From Irineochytrium annulatum (taxonomy: Eukaryota; Chytridiomycota; Chytridiomycetes; Chytridiales; Chytridiaceae): a stretch of 62,301 nt of DNA. Where the stretch lies: the NCBI GenBank assembly GCA_027600665.1, contig JADGJL010000032.1:1-62301 (forward strand), written 5' to 3'. Position numbers and translations under genes: made by a program. The notes under the pieces are model-generated. The model saw nothing but the letters and a program-made list of their open reading frames with translations, made no database searches and had not been told where the DNA came from. Positions 1-9,376 of the stretch are shown here, in pieces (within the stretch, counting starts at the first letter, position 1; each line of letters begins with the position of its first letter).

Positions 1-229
1 CCCGCGCAGCCACCCCGACGGCGTTCTCGCCGCCATACCCCCTTTACCCGCCGGCTCGCGCTCGACCGAGCTACGCCCGCGTCGCGACTCCTCTTCCACT
101 TCTTCATCCACAATCGCTCCCTCGTCCTCCGGTGAAAGGCCACGGAGGACGCCCCTCTCGTCACCTTACATCATCCCGACGAAGAAGAGGCACAGCATTG
201 GACCCTCGCCTGCGCTCCCGCCATCCGCC

Positions 230-1412
230 ATGCCTGCTCCGAACCAACAGCTGCCGAAGACACAGGACCACGCGTCGCCCGAGGAGCAGCCAACGTTGGC
301 GGCTTCACCACAGGCGATGGACGCGCGCGCGGCGACCCCGAAACCGGTTGATACCGCGAAACAAGGCGCGTCCTCACCACCCTCCGCGCCTGTGCAAACG
401 CGCGGGTTACGGTCCTCACGCGGTGACAAAGACGCCGTCTTCGTCGCGCCAACCGCGCCCCCGAAGCGGTCTAAATCCGTTCACGTCGCGCCCGCTCCCT
501 CCCCGGCTCCCTCACCAAAGCTTACTCCGACGGCGGCGTCGCCCGCGCTCTCGCTCGCTCCGACGGCGTACTCGCCGTCCATCAGCGCGTCATCGTCGGC
601 GGCCCCGTCGCCCGCATTGCAGGCGGTCGTAACGTCGACGATGTCGCCGGCAACACCGAGTATTTTGATGAGGATGCCGAAGCCAGCGCTGGCGCATGGG
701 AGCGCGACGTTGAATGCGCTTATATCGCCGAGCTTGAAGCCCTTGTTGCCGGGGTTGCTTCGTGAGTATATGGCTGCTTCCGCGTCCCGGCTGAACTTAT
801 GTAACGGTTCTTTTCCCTACAGGCGCGAATGTCAGCCCGGACGCAGCGATTCGGCTGGCACAGAAGAGTAACTATCAGCACATGCTGGAAGGAGACACCG
901 AGTAAGTCTGGTCAATATTTGCAGAGTGCTCGAGATTTTAACACGCCCGTATAGAATGCTTGGTCTTGACTACGACGGAGACCTGTCGACAGGGGTTGAA
1001 ATGAAGCGGACGACTCACAAGCAGGCGGAGCAACGTCGCAGAGATTCATTGAAACACTGCTTTGAGGAGTTGAAGAAGGTTCTGCCGACGTTGCCTGAGA
1101 AAAACCCAAGCAAGGTGTATTTGTTGAAGAAATGTGGGTTTCGACGCTTGACTTTCACTTACCTGTCCGCTTACGTATAGTTCTATTATAGCGTTCGATT
1201 TTATCGTTCATTTAAAGGCTAAGGAGCAGGAATCCGAAGCCGTAATTGCCAAGTTAACCGCCGAGATCATGGCGTTGCGGGAAGGGAGGGATGGTAGTTT
1301 GGAGTCTCACAGCCGGTCGAATTCGGAAGCCGCGCTGGATCAAGCTGGGGACGATGGGGCTCCGAGCGCTCCGGAGGCTCGAGTTGACGCTGAAAGAATG
1401 GACACCGAGTAG
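230..1412 (+). CDS. bHLH transcription factor, Max/Myc-like class B
   Basis: Four exons are read: 230-761, 823-901, 955-1133 and 1192-1412, with introns of 53-61 nt and GT-AG ends. This gives about 340 residues. The first ~175 residues are Ala/Pro/Ser-rich low complexity. The bHLH lies at about residues 220-280. Its basic region reads HKQAEQRRRD, with His, Glu and Arg spaced H-x3-E-x3-R, the class B pattern known to read CACGTG E-boxes. Helix 1 (SLKHCFEELKKVLP), the loop (PEKNPSK) and helix 2 (VYLLKK-SFDFIVHL) follow, and helix 2 is only continuous after removing intron 1134-1191. A leucine-poor coiled coil (KAKEQESEAVIAKLTAEI) and an acidic tail ending MDTE complete it. The likely role is a nuclear homo- or heterodimeric DNA-binding regulator. 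Targets cannot be inferred. Confidence 0.85.
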
Positions 1413-1641
1413 CTGCAGGAATTTTTATAGTTTTCGCTCCATTTTTAATTTTATCGTGTATATTTGTCAGTTCTACGAGTCGACTCGGTTCAATGCAGCC
1501 AGAGCTAGGTTTATTTCATGTGTTATATGGACGTGTTTTTCTTTGACAAACGGCAATATGATATGATATATGACAAATGATACATAATGTAACGTCGCTC
1601 AAGTTGGCCGCAAGAGGCGCACACGCTCGATGCTTATATGC

Positions 1642-1899
1642 TTAGTCTGTCCTGCGCTGCATTTGCTGAATGATGTAGTTCTGGATCTGGCGCTGCTGCT
1701 CGGCAATTTTTAAAGATTCGGCAAAGGTGTCGGCAAGCGACACCATGTCCTGCGATGTAATGTCCATGCGCACGCAGTTGGATGACGAGTGATTGTTGAC
1801 GAACGGGTTTCCTCCTACGGTCTTCCCGTAGGTGGTGGTGGTAGGGGTCGAACGAGACTGCACGGCGACGCGTGCGTGAACTTCGCCGGGGTCTGTCAT
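1642..1899 (-). CDS. small hypothetical protein, 85 aa
   Basis: A single uninterrupted reading frame starts at an ATG and ends at TAA. The N-terminal half is polar (Thr/Asn/Ser rich). The last ~40 residues (from MDITSQDMVSLADTF) form a predicted amphipathic, Gln-rich helix ending QMQRRTD. Codon choice looks like that of neighbouring genes, and the helix with its hydrophobic heptad spacing looks like a real protein rather than a chance frame. I do not recognise the family. A small subunit of a complex or a coiled-coil adaptor is possible. It is tail-to-tail with the bHLH gene, 230 bp away. Confidence 0.45.
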   Translation of the reverse strand: MTDPGEVHARVAVQSRSTPTTTTYGKTVGGNPFVNNHSSSNCVRMDITSQDMVSLADTFAESLKIAEQQRQIQNYIIQQMQRRTD

Positions 1900-2148
1900 G
1901 AGGGGGTTAGAAGGACTAAGTCAAGCAAACGAGCCTCTTAACGTGATTGTTCCTCTTCCGGCGGGGAGGGCAGGAACTTGAGACGTCCAGCATCAAAAGC
2001 CGGCCTCGAGGGGGTCGTGAGAGCGCTCGAGGTTCCTTGTACTGGGCGGGTGATGTAAGAACGTCGAAAGGTAGAAACGTCGAGAACCGGGAAGTTGGAC
2101 GCGCTTCGGGAAAATCCTCGCCTTTAGGTCGCTCGGGCAAGCCATACG

Positions 2149-3360
2149 CTAGCGCGGGTTTAGAAATCGCTTGCCGTTGACGAGAGAAATGGAGGAACAA
2201 ACCGCAGTGATAAGGATCGCCGCCTTCTCATCGTCGGAGAACGTCGGAATGTGTAGCAATGCGCGTACCAACCGAGCCAGACCGTCGTCCAAAAGTTCGG
2301 CAGCCTGAGGTCGATGCACGAGGGCGTGTCCGATAACGACTGACGAGACGATCACGAACGATTTTCTACAGAGTCGGTGAGACTAACAAACCTTTGACCA
2401 TATGTAAACTTGTGTGTAATACATCAGCCAATGCATCGCCCATTTTTGAAGAAAAACAACCGAATTGCGATACAAACATAACGTTCTTCACACTCGCGGC
2501 AAGCAGCTGGTCCCACGGATATTTGCTCACGAAGCTGATGCAATGATCCACGGTCCTAGCAAGTTTCTGACGGGGGGACGTCACAGGTTCGGCTGCGAAG
2601 ACTTTACATACCACCTGCTTTGAGCATTCCTTCAAAATCAGCTCGATTTCCGTCATCCGCCGGTTTGCGTCCTGTACACACACATCAGAAACTGCTTGCG
2701 ACCAAACGATGCGTATACCAGAGCCGCCCCCAAAGGAGGCGTGTGCGGGAACTGGCGCGAAGGGAACAGCGTTCTCACTGTCTCGTCGTTCGAGCTCCAC
2801 TGAATGTTGACCACCCGTCCTTGGAGGGTGGAACCGGACTTTAACTGTTGCCTGTTACTAAAGAAACGCACTGCACAGGCAAATCGGGATGCTTGAATGC
2901 ACACCTCGAGAGCTCGCAGGGCGGTGATGTAATTTGGGAACTCCTGCAAAAACGTCACCCACAGGCTGAACGACGAAGAGCCTCAAACGATGAAGGCGGA
3001 ATCGCACTGGAGCATGAGGTGGACGCCGTGCGAGTAGAGCGGTGCTTGGTGGCCGTATATCATCTGCAATTCGGGGGTCGGGAACGTTGGTCAGCACGGC
3101 AAGCCGCGGGTGTCTGATGCGCTCGAAGCGACGCCATCGCAACTGAAGACGCCAGCAGTTACCGGAAACGGAGCGAAGAAGCTCTGGATGTCGGCCAGTC
3201 CCACGTCGTCCTGGACGGGAAACAGCTTCAGGACAGGCGTGGCGCCCATTTCGACTTCGGACGAAAGAGTTCGACGTGCAATCAATCAACAACACATGGT
3301 GAATCGAGGGTGCCCTGGAAGGCCATTCAAAGCCAAACAGCAGTTCATGAAAGAATCCAC
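2149..3360 (-). CDS. unassigned multi-exon or decayed gene
   Basis: Several stretches on the minus strand read like protein but sit in different frames. About 3350-3260 carries HHVLLIDCTSNSF, about 3245-3100 carries GLADIQSFFAPFPVTAG, about 3110-2985 carries LAVLTNVPDPRIADDIYGH and ends at an in-frame TGA (2984-2982), about 2970-2660 carries FPNYITALRALEVCIQASRF, about 2700-2380 carries SFVSKYPWDQLLAASVKNVMF, and about 2350-2150 carries a helical segment with DEKAAILITAV. Some frame changes can be explained by short GT-AG introns; the break at 2984 cannot be explained well. The 3' part looks alpha-helical, like repeat solenoids. No family is recognised. It is either a gene with unusually short introns or a pseudogene. 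Confidence 0.35.
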
Positions 3361-3549
3361 TATTGATAATTAGAATTGAAAGTCACTTATATTTTCAATG
3401 CAGAACATTTTCCCTTACGAGGGCTTTATCTATAGGTTAGGAGAACATGCAGAAAGCGAGAAGAAGGAATGAGCATAGGGAATTGGGTAGATGCCATGCT
3501 CTTTTTTCTGTATGTAAAAGAATTATACCACCACTTATTCTAAGAGCAT

Positions 3550-3873
3550 TTATCCTGGCTGCACTTGCGGGAAGACCCCAGTGACGTAGGAATCAAAGAT
3601 CGTGATCAGCTTCGGCTGAATTGACATCTTGACGTTCTTGCCGACACGGACATCTTCGACGCTCACCCTGCCTCCGTTCTGCACTTTCACCAGCGAGATC
3701 TGTCAACATGAAGAGCTTCACCAAGGAGGAGGTCGCGAAGGTAGGGCATAACCGCGACTGACTCAGGATCGGGATTGGGACACCCTCGGCCCTTGCAGAG
3801 AGCAGGGTTGCAGGCGACGGTTGAGACTTCGCGCGACCCATGGGGTCGATGAGGCCGTGGGGAGCGGTTGCAT
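3550..3873 (-). CDS. possible small antisense gene, ~80 aa
   Basis: The 3' exon (about 3695-3550) reads well as protein, with ISLVKVQNGGRVSVEDVRVG near its start and PQVQPG then TAA at its end. A TGA sits immediately upstream in frame, preceded by a usable acceptor (ttgacag). Joining it to an upstream exon from an ATG at 3873, with a donor near 3783, gives about 80 residues beginning MQPLPTASS. The intron of this model spans the first exon of the opposite-strand cytochrome b5-acyl-CoA dehydrogenase gene, so one of the two 5' structures could be wrong. The family is not recognised. The 3' exon could also simply lie in the 5' UTR or promoter of the plus-strand gene. Confidence 0.3.
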
Positions 3874-5935
3874 CGAGGAAGGCCGTCGGGCAGGGACGCC
3901 GGCTTAAGTTAGCGGGCGAGGGCGCGTGACTTTCACCTCGCGCACGTGAAAAACCTTAGGACGTTTGAACTGATAAAGAGTTATTTTCGACGCATACAGC
4001 ACAACAAGCCCGATGACCTGTGGATTATCATCGACAGCTACGTCTTCGACCTGACCGACTTCGCAGACAGTCATCCTGGGAGCGCTGTCGCCCTGTGGCC
4101 GAGTGCTGGACGGGATGCTACTGAGTAAGACCGACTTCTATCATCCGCACATGCTAACCCGGATGAATTTAGGGAGTTCTATGGCTTCCATCGTTAGTAC
4201 ATCTGGAGTTATGTTAGCTTTGGATGTCGGAGTGCTAAAATCAACGCAGGCCAGGAGGTTCTGATGAAGTACTTCAAGCGGCTCTGCATCGGCCAGATCG
4301 CGGGAGAGACGCCCAAGATCGTGCAGATGAAACCGGGAGATTACTCGACCGTCCCCTTCGCCGAGTCGTCTGCCTTCCAGGGGAAACCGTCGCCCTTCTA
4401 CAACGAGTCCCACATCAGGTTTAGGAACGCCCTGCGCGAGTTCCACGACCGCGAGCTTCTTCCCGACGCCCCCTCCCTCGACGTCATGGGAGAGCGACCC
4501 GACGACGAGACCTTCCGGAAGATGGGCGCCTTCGGTCTGCTCGCTTGCCGTCTCGGCCCCGGTGATCACCTGAAGGGCTTCCAGCTTCCGGGCGGTGTGA
4601 AGCCGGAGGAATTCGACTACTTCCACGAGGTCAGTCGCACTGTTACGCCCGCTTTTTTCGTAATCCACCGATGCAGCTCATTGCTCATGAGGAGACTTGC
4701 CGCCTCGGCATTTACAACTACGGGGAGGGTATGGCTTCCGGGATGGTTATCGGCCTGCCGCCTCTCTTGAAGTTCGGTCCTCAATGGATGAAGGAGAAGA
4801 TTTGCCCTGCAATCCTGCGCGGCGAGAAAAAGATCTGCCTGGCCATCACGGATCCGGGGGCTGGGAGCGATGTGTCTTCGATCTCGTGCACGGCTACCAA
4901 GACCGCTGACGGAAAGCACTACATTGGTATGTTTATCCTTTTCACTAGTGTGCGCAGCGTTACTCATTGGTCAAATAGTTAACGGAACGAAGAAGTGGAT
5001 CACGAACGGTGCGAACTTTTCGCCGATGCTGGTGTCACACGGAAATTAATCAAATTTTGCAACAGGCACCTTCGCGGACTACTTCACGACCGCCGTCAGG
5101 ACGGGCAAGCGTGGCGCTGGGGGCATCTCCGTCCTTCTCATTGAAAGAGGCCCCGGGGTCGCGACCCAGATTATCAAGACGTCCGGGACGTCGTCCGCCG
5201 GCACCGCCTATGTGTCGTTCGAGAACGTAAAGGTCCCCGTTGAGAATCTTATCGGCAAGGAGAATGGCGGGTTCCCCGTTGTCATGGGCAACTTTAACCA
5301 CGAGAGATGGTCGATGGTAAGCGAAGGGTTCATTGTTGAGTGATGGGGTATTGAAGCCCTACAGATTGTTGGGTGTGCGCGGGCGGCTCGTCTCGTTACC
5401 GAGGAGTGCTTCAAGTGGGCGTCTCAGCGCAAGGTCTTTGGCAAGGCTTTGATCGAGCAGCCGGTCATCCGCCTCAAGCTGGGCCACATGGTGCGTTTTT
5501 TGATACTTTTGTCTTCGTCGTATGATGTGATTAATGCTGAACATTGGCAAGATTTCGGAGGTCGAAGCGATTCAGAGCTGGGTTGAGTTGATCACGTACA
5601 GGATGAACAAGATGTCGTTTAAGGAGCAAAACCAGCACTTGGCGGGCGAGATCGCGTTGGCCAAGTACCGCGCCACGCGCATGACGCTGACGGTCTCCGA
5701 GAACGCTGTCCAGATCTTTGGTGGGCGCGCTTTGACCCGCACGGGGATGGGGAGGGTCATTGAGCAGTTCCAGAGGGTGAGTGTTGTTGTCCTTACGTTG
5801 TCGGGAATATATGCTGATCCATCATCACCAATATAGACAAACAAGTTCGGTGCCATTTTAGGCGGTGCGGAGGAGATTATTGCTGACCTCGGCGTCCGTT
5901 TCGCGATGAAAAGTTTCCCCAACGCTCGTTTGTAG
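3708..5935 (+). CDS. cytochrome b5-acyl-CoA dehydrogenase fusion
   Basis: Ten exons: 3708-3740, 4000-4124, 4173-4192, 4250-4629, 4677-4926, 4979-5008, 5066-5316, 5365-5490, 5552-5776 and 5837-5935, about 520 aa. The start ATG gives MKSFTKEEVAK, the usual N-terminus of cytochrome b5 domains, joined by a 259-nt intron to the heme-binding part. The axial histidines are in DSHPGS (HPGG variant) and FYGFH. The acyl-CoA dehydrogenase part shows the FAD/substrate-binding CLAITDPGAGSD, KKWITNG, and the C-terminal domain with FGGRALTRTG. The catalytic base is not at the MCAD position (ILGGAEEI replaces IYEGT). Instead NHERW matches the Glu of long-chain/isovaleryl-CoA dehydrogenases. It probably oxidises acyl-CoA, with the b5 domain as electron carrier. 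Location is unclear; there is no obvious mitochondrial presequence. Confidence 0.9.
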
Positions 5936-6166
5936 GGGCGCGAACACATTCAAGAGCCCTATGTTGCTGTGACAATAAAACCATGTTCCCCATCCATTTT
6001 TTTGATTTACTTCATGTTGGTAGGAACTTCATCTTTAGCTCTGGCTTCTCTGCTATGATGGGTGACTGTTTGGCATTTGATACAGAAAATCATCTCGTAA
6101 ATGATGGATAAGCAGGAAAACACAAGATACATCTGCTGGCGCTGCGACCTGCAACAACTAGGTAAA

Positions 6167-8103
6167 CTATCTCGACACTGTATCAATGCGGTCCGGAAGG
6201 GTCGCCGATGAGTGGGCGGCGCTGGTGAATAGCCTCTTGGGCGGCGTCGGGGTGGCTGACGGCGGTCCCATATCCATTGGCTTGCCGCTTGGCTGAACTG
6301 CCTCCTCAGGTGGACTCGACAACGTCGCCTCACTAGCCTGCATGCTCATCTTCCTTGCAATGGTGGCGTCGACACGATGCTCAATTTCTTGTGGGCTGCT
6401 GAACAAGGGCGTCGGCGGACCATCCGGCAGGTACGAGCTGGAAAGTATTTGGTAAGAATCAAACGACGAATGAATTGTTCAGGGTACTGACGTTATTTTC
6501 TCACGTAACGCCGCAACCCATTCAACCATCTCCTGCTCTGATGAGGCTCTAACTTCATGTCGCACCGTACCCTTCTTTGAGTCCGCAGCGTTCGACGCGC
6601 CTCGTGGCGAGTCCACCTTCCCTTTTGTGTGAACGACCACAGCGAAGACGTGCAAGCTTGACTTTTCGGGGACGAGCTCGACCGATATCCTTCCGGCTCT
6701 GTTTAAACAAATGCTGGATGGAAAAAATGTCATCCCCCGCCCGTCCACTCTTCGCCAAACCTGTAGTAAGTCTTCGGCTTCTCCAACTTCTCATAAACGG
6801 GCTCCTCCGCCTCCTCCGCCGCCAACCTCGCCGCCGTCGGCGGCACCCCCGCGCCACCCCTTACGGACGCCGATCTCTTCGCGGCGGCGGCCTTGGACCC
6901 GTGTGCCTCTTTGAAGCAGTGTAGGTAGCCCGAGTCTGTGAGGACGAAGAGCGCGGGAACCCACCGCCCCTTTGAGAAGATAGGCAGGAGGCCGCCCGCG
7001 CGGGAGAGGACAGCCTGCTTAAGGATCGTGATCTCATTGATACGGTAGGGGAAAGACTCAAGGGAACGCTCGGCCGACCATGTGGCGGATGTGAAGGAGG
7101 CATTGGATGCTTCGAAGCGCGTGAAGAGGCCGGAGGCGTCGCCTAACGATAAAACTTCACCCGCCGTATCCAAATGGCCCTTTAGACAAGCCCTAATCAG
7201 CGCCGCCAAATACGCATTTCCGGTTTACCTTCATGGCTCTCCACTGATTCGATCTCGCCAACGCGTACTCCGCAAAGACCCTCCGAACGCCCTCGACGAT
7301 CACACGGCTCTCGAAATCCCTCATATCGGCGACGAGATCCAGGACCTTGCGCTGGTAGTTGTTCTCGGCCTCCACCATCCGCCTGAGCCGCTTGTAAAGC
7401 ACCCGCTCGGTCAGCCACGGGTCCACGAACGCGCCCTGGTCCTTGCCCGTCGTTACGCGCTTCGCGGCCACCTTCTCGTGGTACGCGATCGCGGAGACGG
7501 TTTGGGAGCGCTCCTTGGCAACGCCGTGGTTCAGGTGGTCGACGTCCGATTTGTATTGCTACCGAGAACCACGTAAGTCGTCGCCAAAGTACTACGAAAT
7601 TCGCGACCACCCCGCGCACCTTCAGCTTCCGCGCGACCTCCATCTTCACAGCCACGGCGCGCTTCATTGCCGTGTCGCCTATGGCGCGCTCGAACGCGGA
7701 GTGCTCTTCGTTGTAATGATGGAGGGAGAGACGGATGGGGTCCAACCACTCCTGAGGCATGCCCATCGCGCCTGTATCGGCGGAGGCCTCTAACCTGTGA
7801 CCCATCTTCGCGTACTCATGAGCGCGCGTGGCCTCGAGGTTCTCGATGACATGGAGGAAGGCTATGACCTCCTATCAAATTGATTCAGCATGACGTTTTG
7901 GAAGCATGACGGGATCACGAACATCCAGGATGGAAGCCCAGTATTTAAACCTGTCGATAAAGGGTGGGAGGGCAGCAAGCTGTTCCTGACAATAGGGCCA
8001 CAGCTGCAAATGGTCCTGCGAGGCAAGCGGTCAGATCTTCCTCCCCCAATGAAATGCGCGCTACCTCGTCGATTTTCACGGTCTTCCCCCGATGAAGCGT
8101 CAT
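6167..8103 (-). CDS. Slm1/Slm2-like BAR-PH domain protein
   Basis: It reads from an ATG at 8103 (MTLHRGKTVKIDE) through about eight exons to TAG at 6167. The N-terminal two thirds are a BAR-like helical domain: FIDRFKYWASIL, EVIAFLHVIENLEATR, WLDPIRLSLHHYNEEHSAF, QYKSDVDHLNHGVAKERSQT and AENNYQRKVLDLVADMRDF. The PH domain follows (AVLSRAGGLLPIFSKGRWVP, LTDSGYLHCFKE, ending EQEMVEWVAALREKI). A 47-nt intron at about 6724-6770 restores the PH frame from KPKTYY to SICLNRAGRISVEL. A 49-nt intron near 7180 and a short one near 7875 are also needed. Slm proteins bind PI(4,5)P2 at eisosomes or the plasma membrane and are TORC2 effectors. The tail after the PH domain is Pro/Ser-rich and could be phosphorylated. 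Confidence 0.8.
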
Positions 8104-9376
8104 TCACGTCGTCGTTGAACCTCGCGCGATGAATGCAAAGGAGCCACAGGGGCGGAGGATGAGGTTTGTTTTCGAGTGGCGATGCTCGTTCGTGAAAGCG
8201 ATTTGACGACGGATCGCAGATGGCGAATCGGACGCCATCAAATGGACCCTCCTCCCTTCCTTGGCCATCCCAGCTGCAGCAGCACACCCGCCTCTCCTCC
8301 CACCCATCCTCCTCCATGACCCTGGAGCCCATCCCTCCTCGCGAGAGGACCTAATTGAAGTGCGATGCAGGTGGGATGGCGGCGAAGGCGTTGGAGTTTA
8401 GCGGCAGTGTTGAGGAGGAGTGAGACATGAGCGCGGCCATCGACGCGCGGGTGCGCGGCAGGGGTGCTTAAGGACGCGATTGGCATTGCGAGCGCTTTGG
8501 TCGGGTGGAAGGAAGTCAATGAGGAGATCGCGGGTGAGGATTCGGGGTCGGTGGACACGGGGTTGAACGTGGTCGCTGGTTCATGATCGCGGATTGTGGC
8601 GAGGGAGCTCTTTTCTCGGAAAGGCAGTCGAGATGGCGCGGCCTTTGTATGAGCACTTGAGCCGCCTCGGGAAGTGTATTGGCACGACGTAGAAAACCAT
8701 ACTGTGTTGTAGCGAGAAGTTGGCGTTTCGATCGCGGCTCGACTAGGCCAGCAGCGGGCCCGTCTTGGTGCGATAATACGGGAAGAGTGCACTTTGTACT
8801 CGGGCTGAGCCCACACATCGCCCAAGGACTTGCCCACGGGGGATGAGATGGTGCCCGCGCGCTTAGTCGCATTACATTGGGAATTGTACCTTTATCTAAG
8901 TCACAAGTAACTACATGAGCCTTTGGGCTGTTCCTAGTTGCATAAGAAGTTCTCTCCTCATTGCACCAGGTTGTGATAAAACGCTGCACTTCAATCTCTG
9001 GGAAGAATAGCCTTCCAATAAATCAGGCGATCACCTCGTCATTTTTAATCTTCAAACACGGTAGAATCGAGAGGGCAATGAAGGCCCCGTCACAAGTACA
9101 TCAAGAGGTGCCGCTGAAAAAGGGGAATGAAGGTGTTAAACGGGAATGAGCGAGCCCGCCGCCCAAAATTTGAAAGCTGTAAGGAGGAATAGGAGCTGCG
9201 ACAGCAAACAGAAAGTGTGAGTAAACTCCACTCTCTGTTATATTGGTGCCAAAATTGCCCAAGGAACACGAGAAAAAAGCAAGAAGGAAACTACCGGGAC
9301 ATGAGTGGGTAATAGCAAAGTTAAAACTAAAAAATGGAATATGTTGGACAACCAGATGTCGCAGTACCATTCTCCA
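8104..9376. other. gene-poor spacer, possible remnants
   Basis: This is the 5' side of the BAR-PH gene and the 3' side of the ABC transporter. Two short plus-strand stretches read like protein in shifted frames: 8360-8410 (MAAKALEFSGSVEEE then a stop) and about 8465-8585 (LKDAIGIASALVGWKEVNEE then a stop). No connected open model could be made. 8860-9376 is AT-richer and looks non-coding. Confidence 0.4.

Noticed and set aside
132..632. Arg-rich open frame at the left edge.
   Set aside because: Shadow of the low-complexity N-terminus of the bHLH protein.
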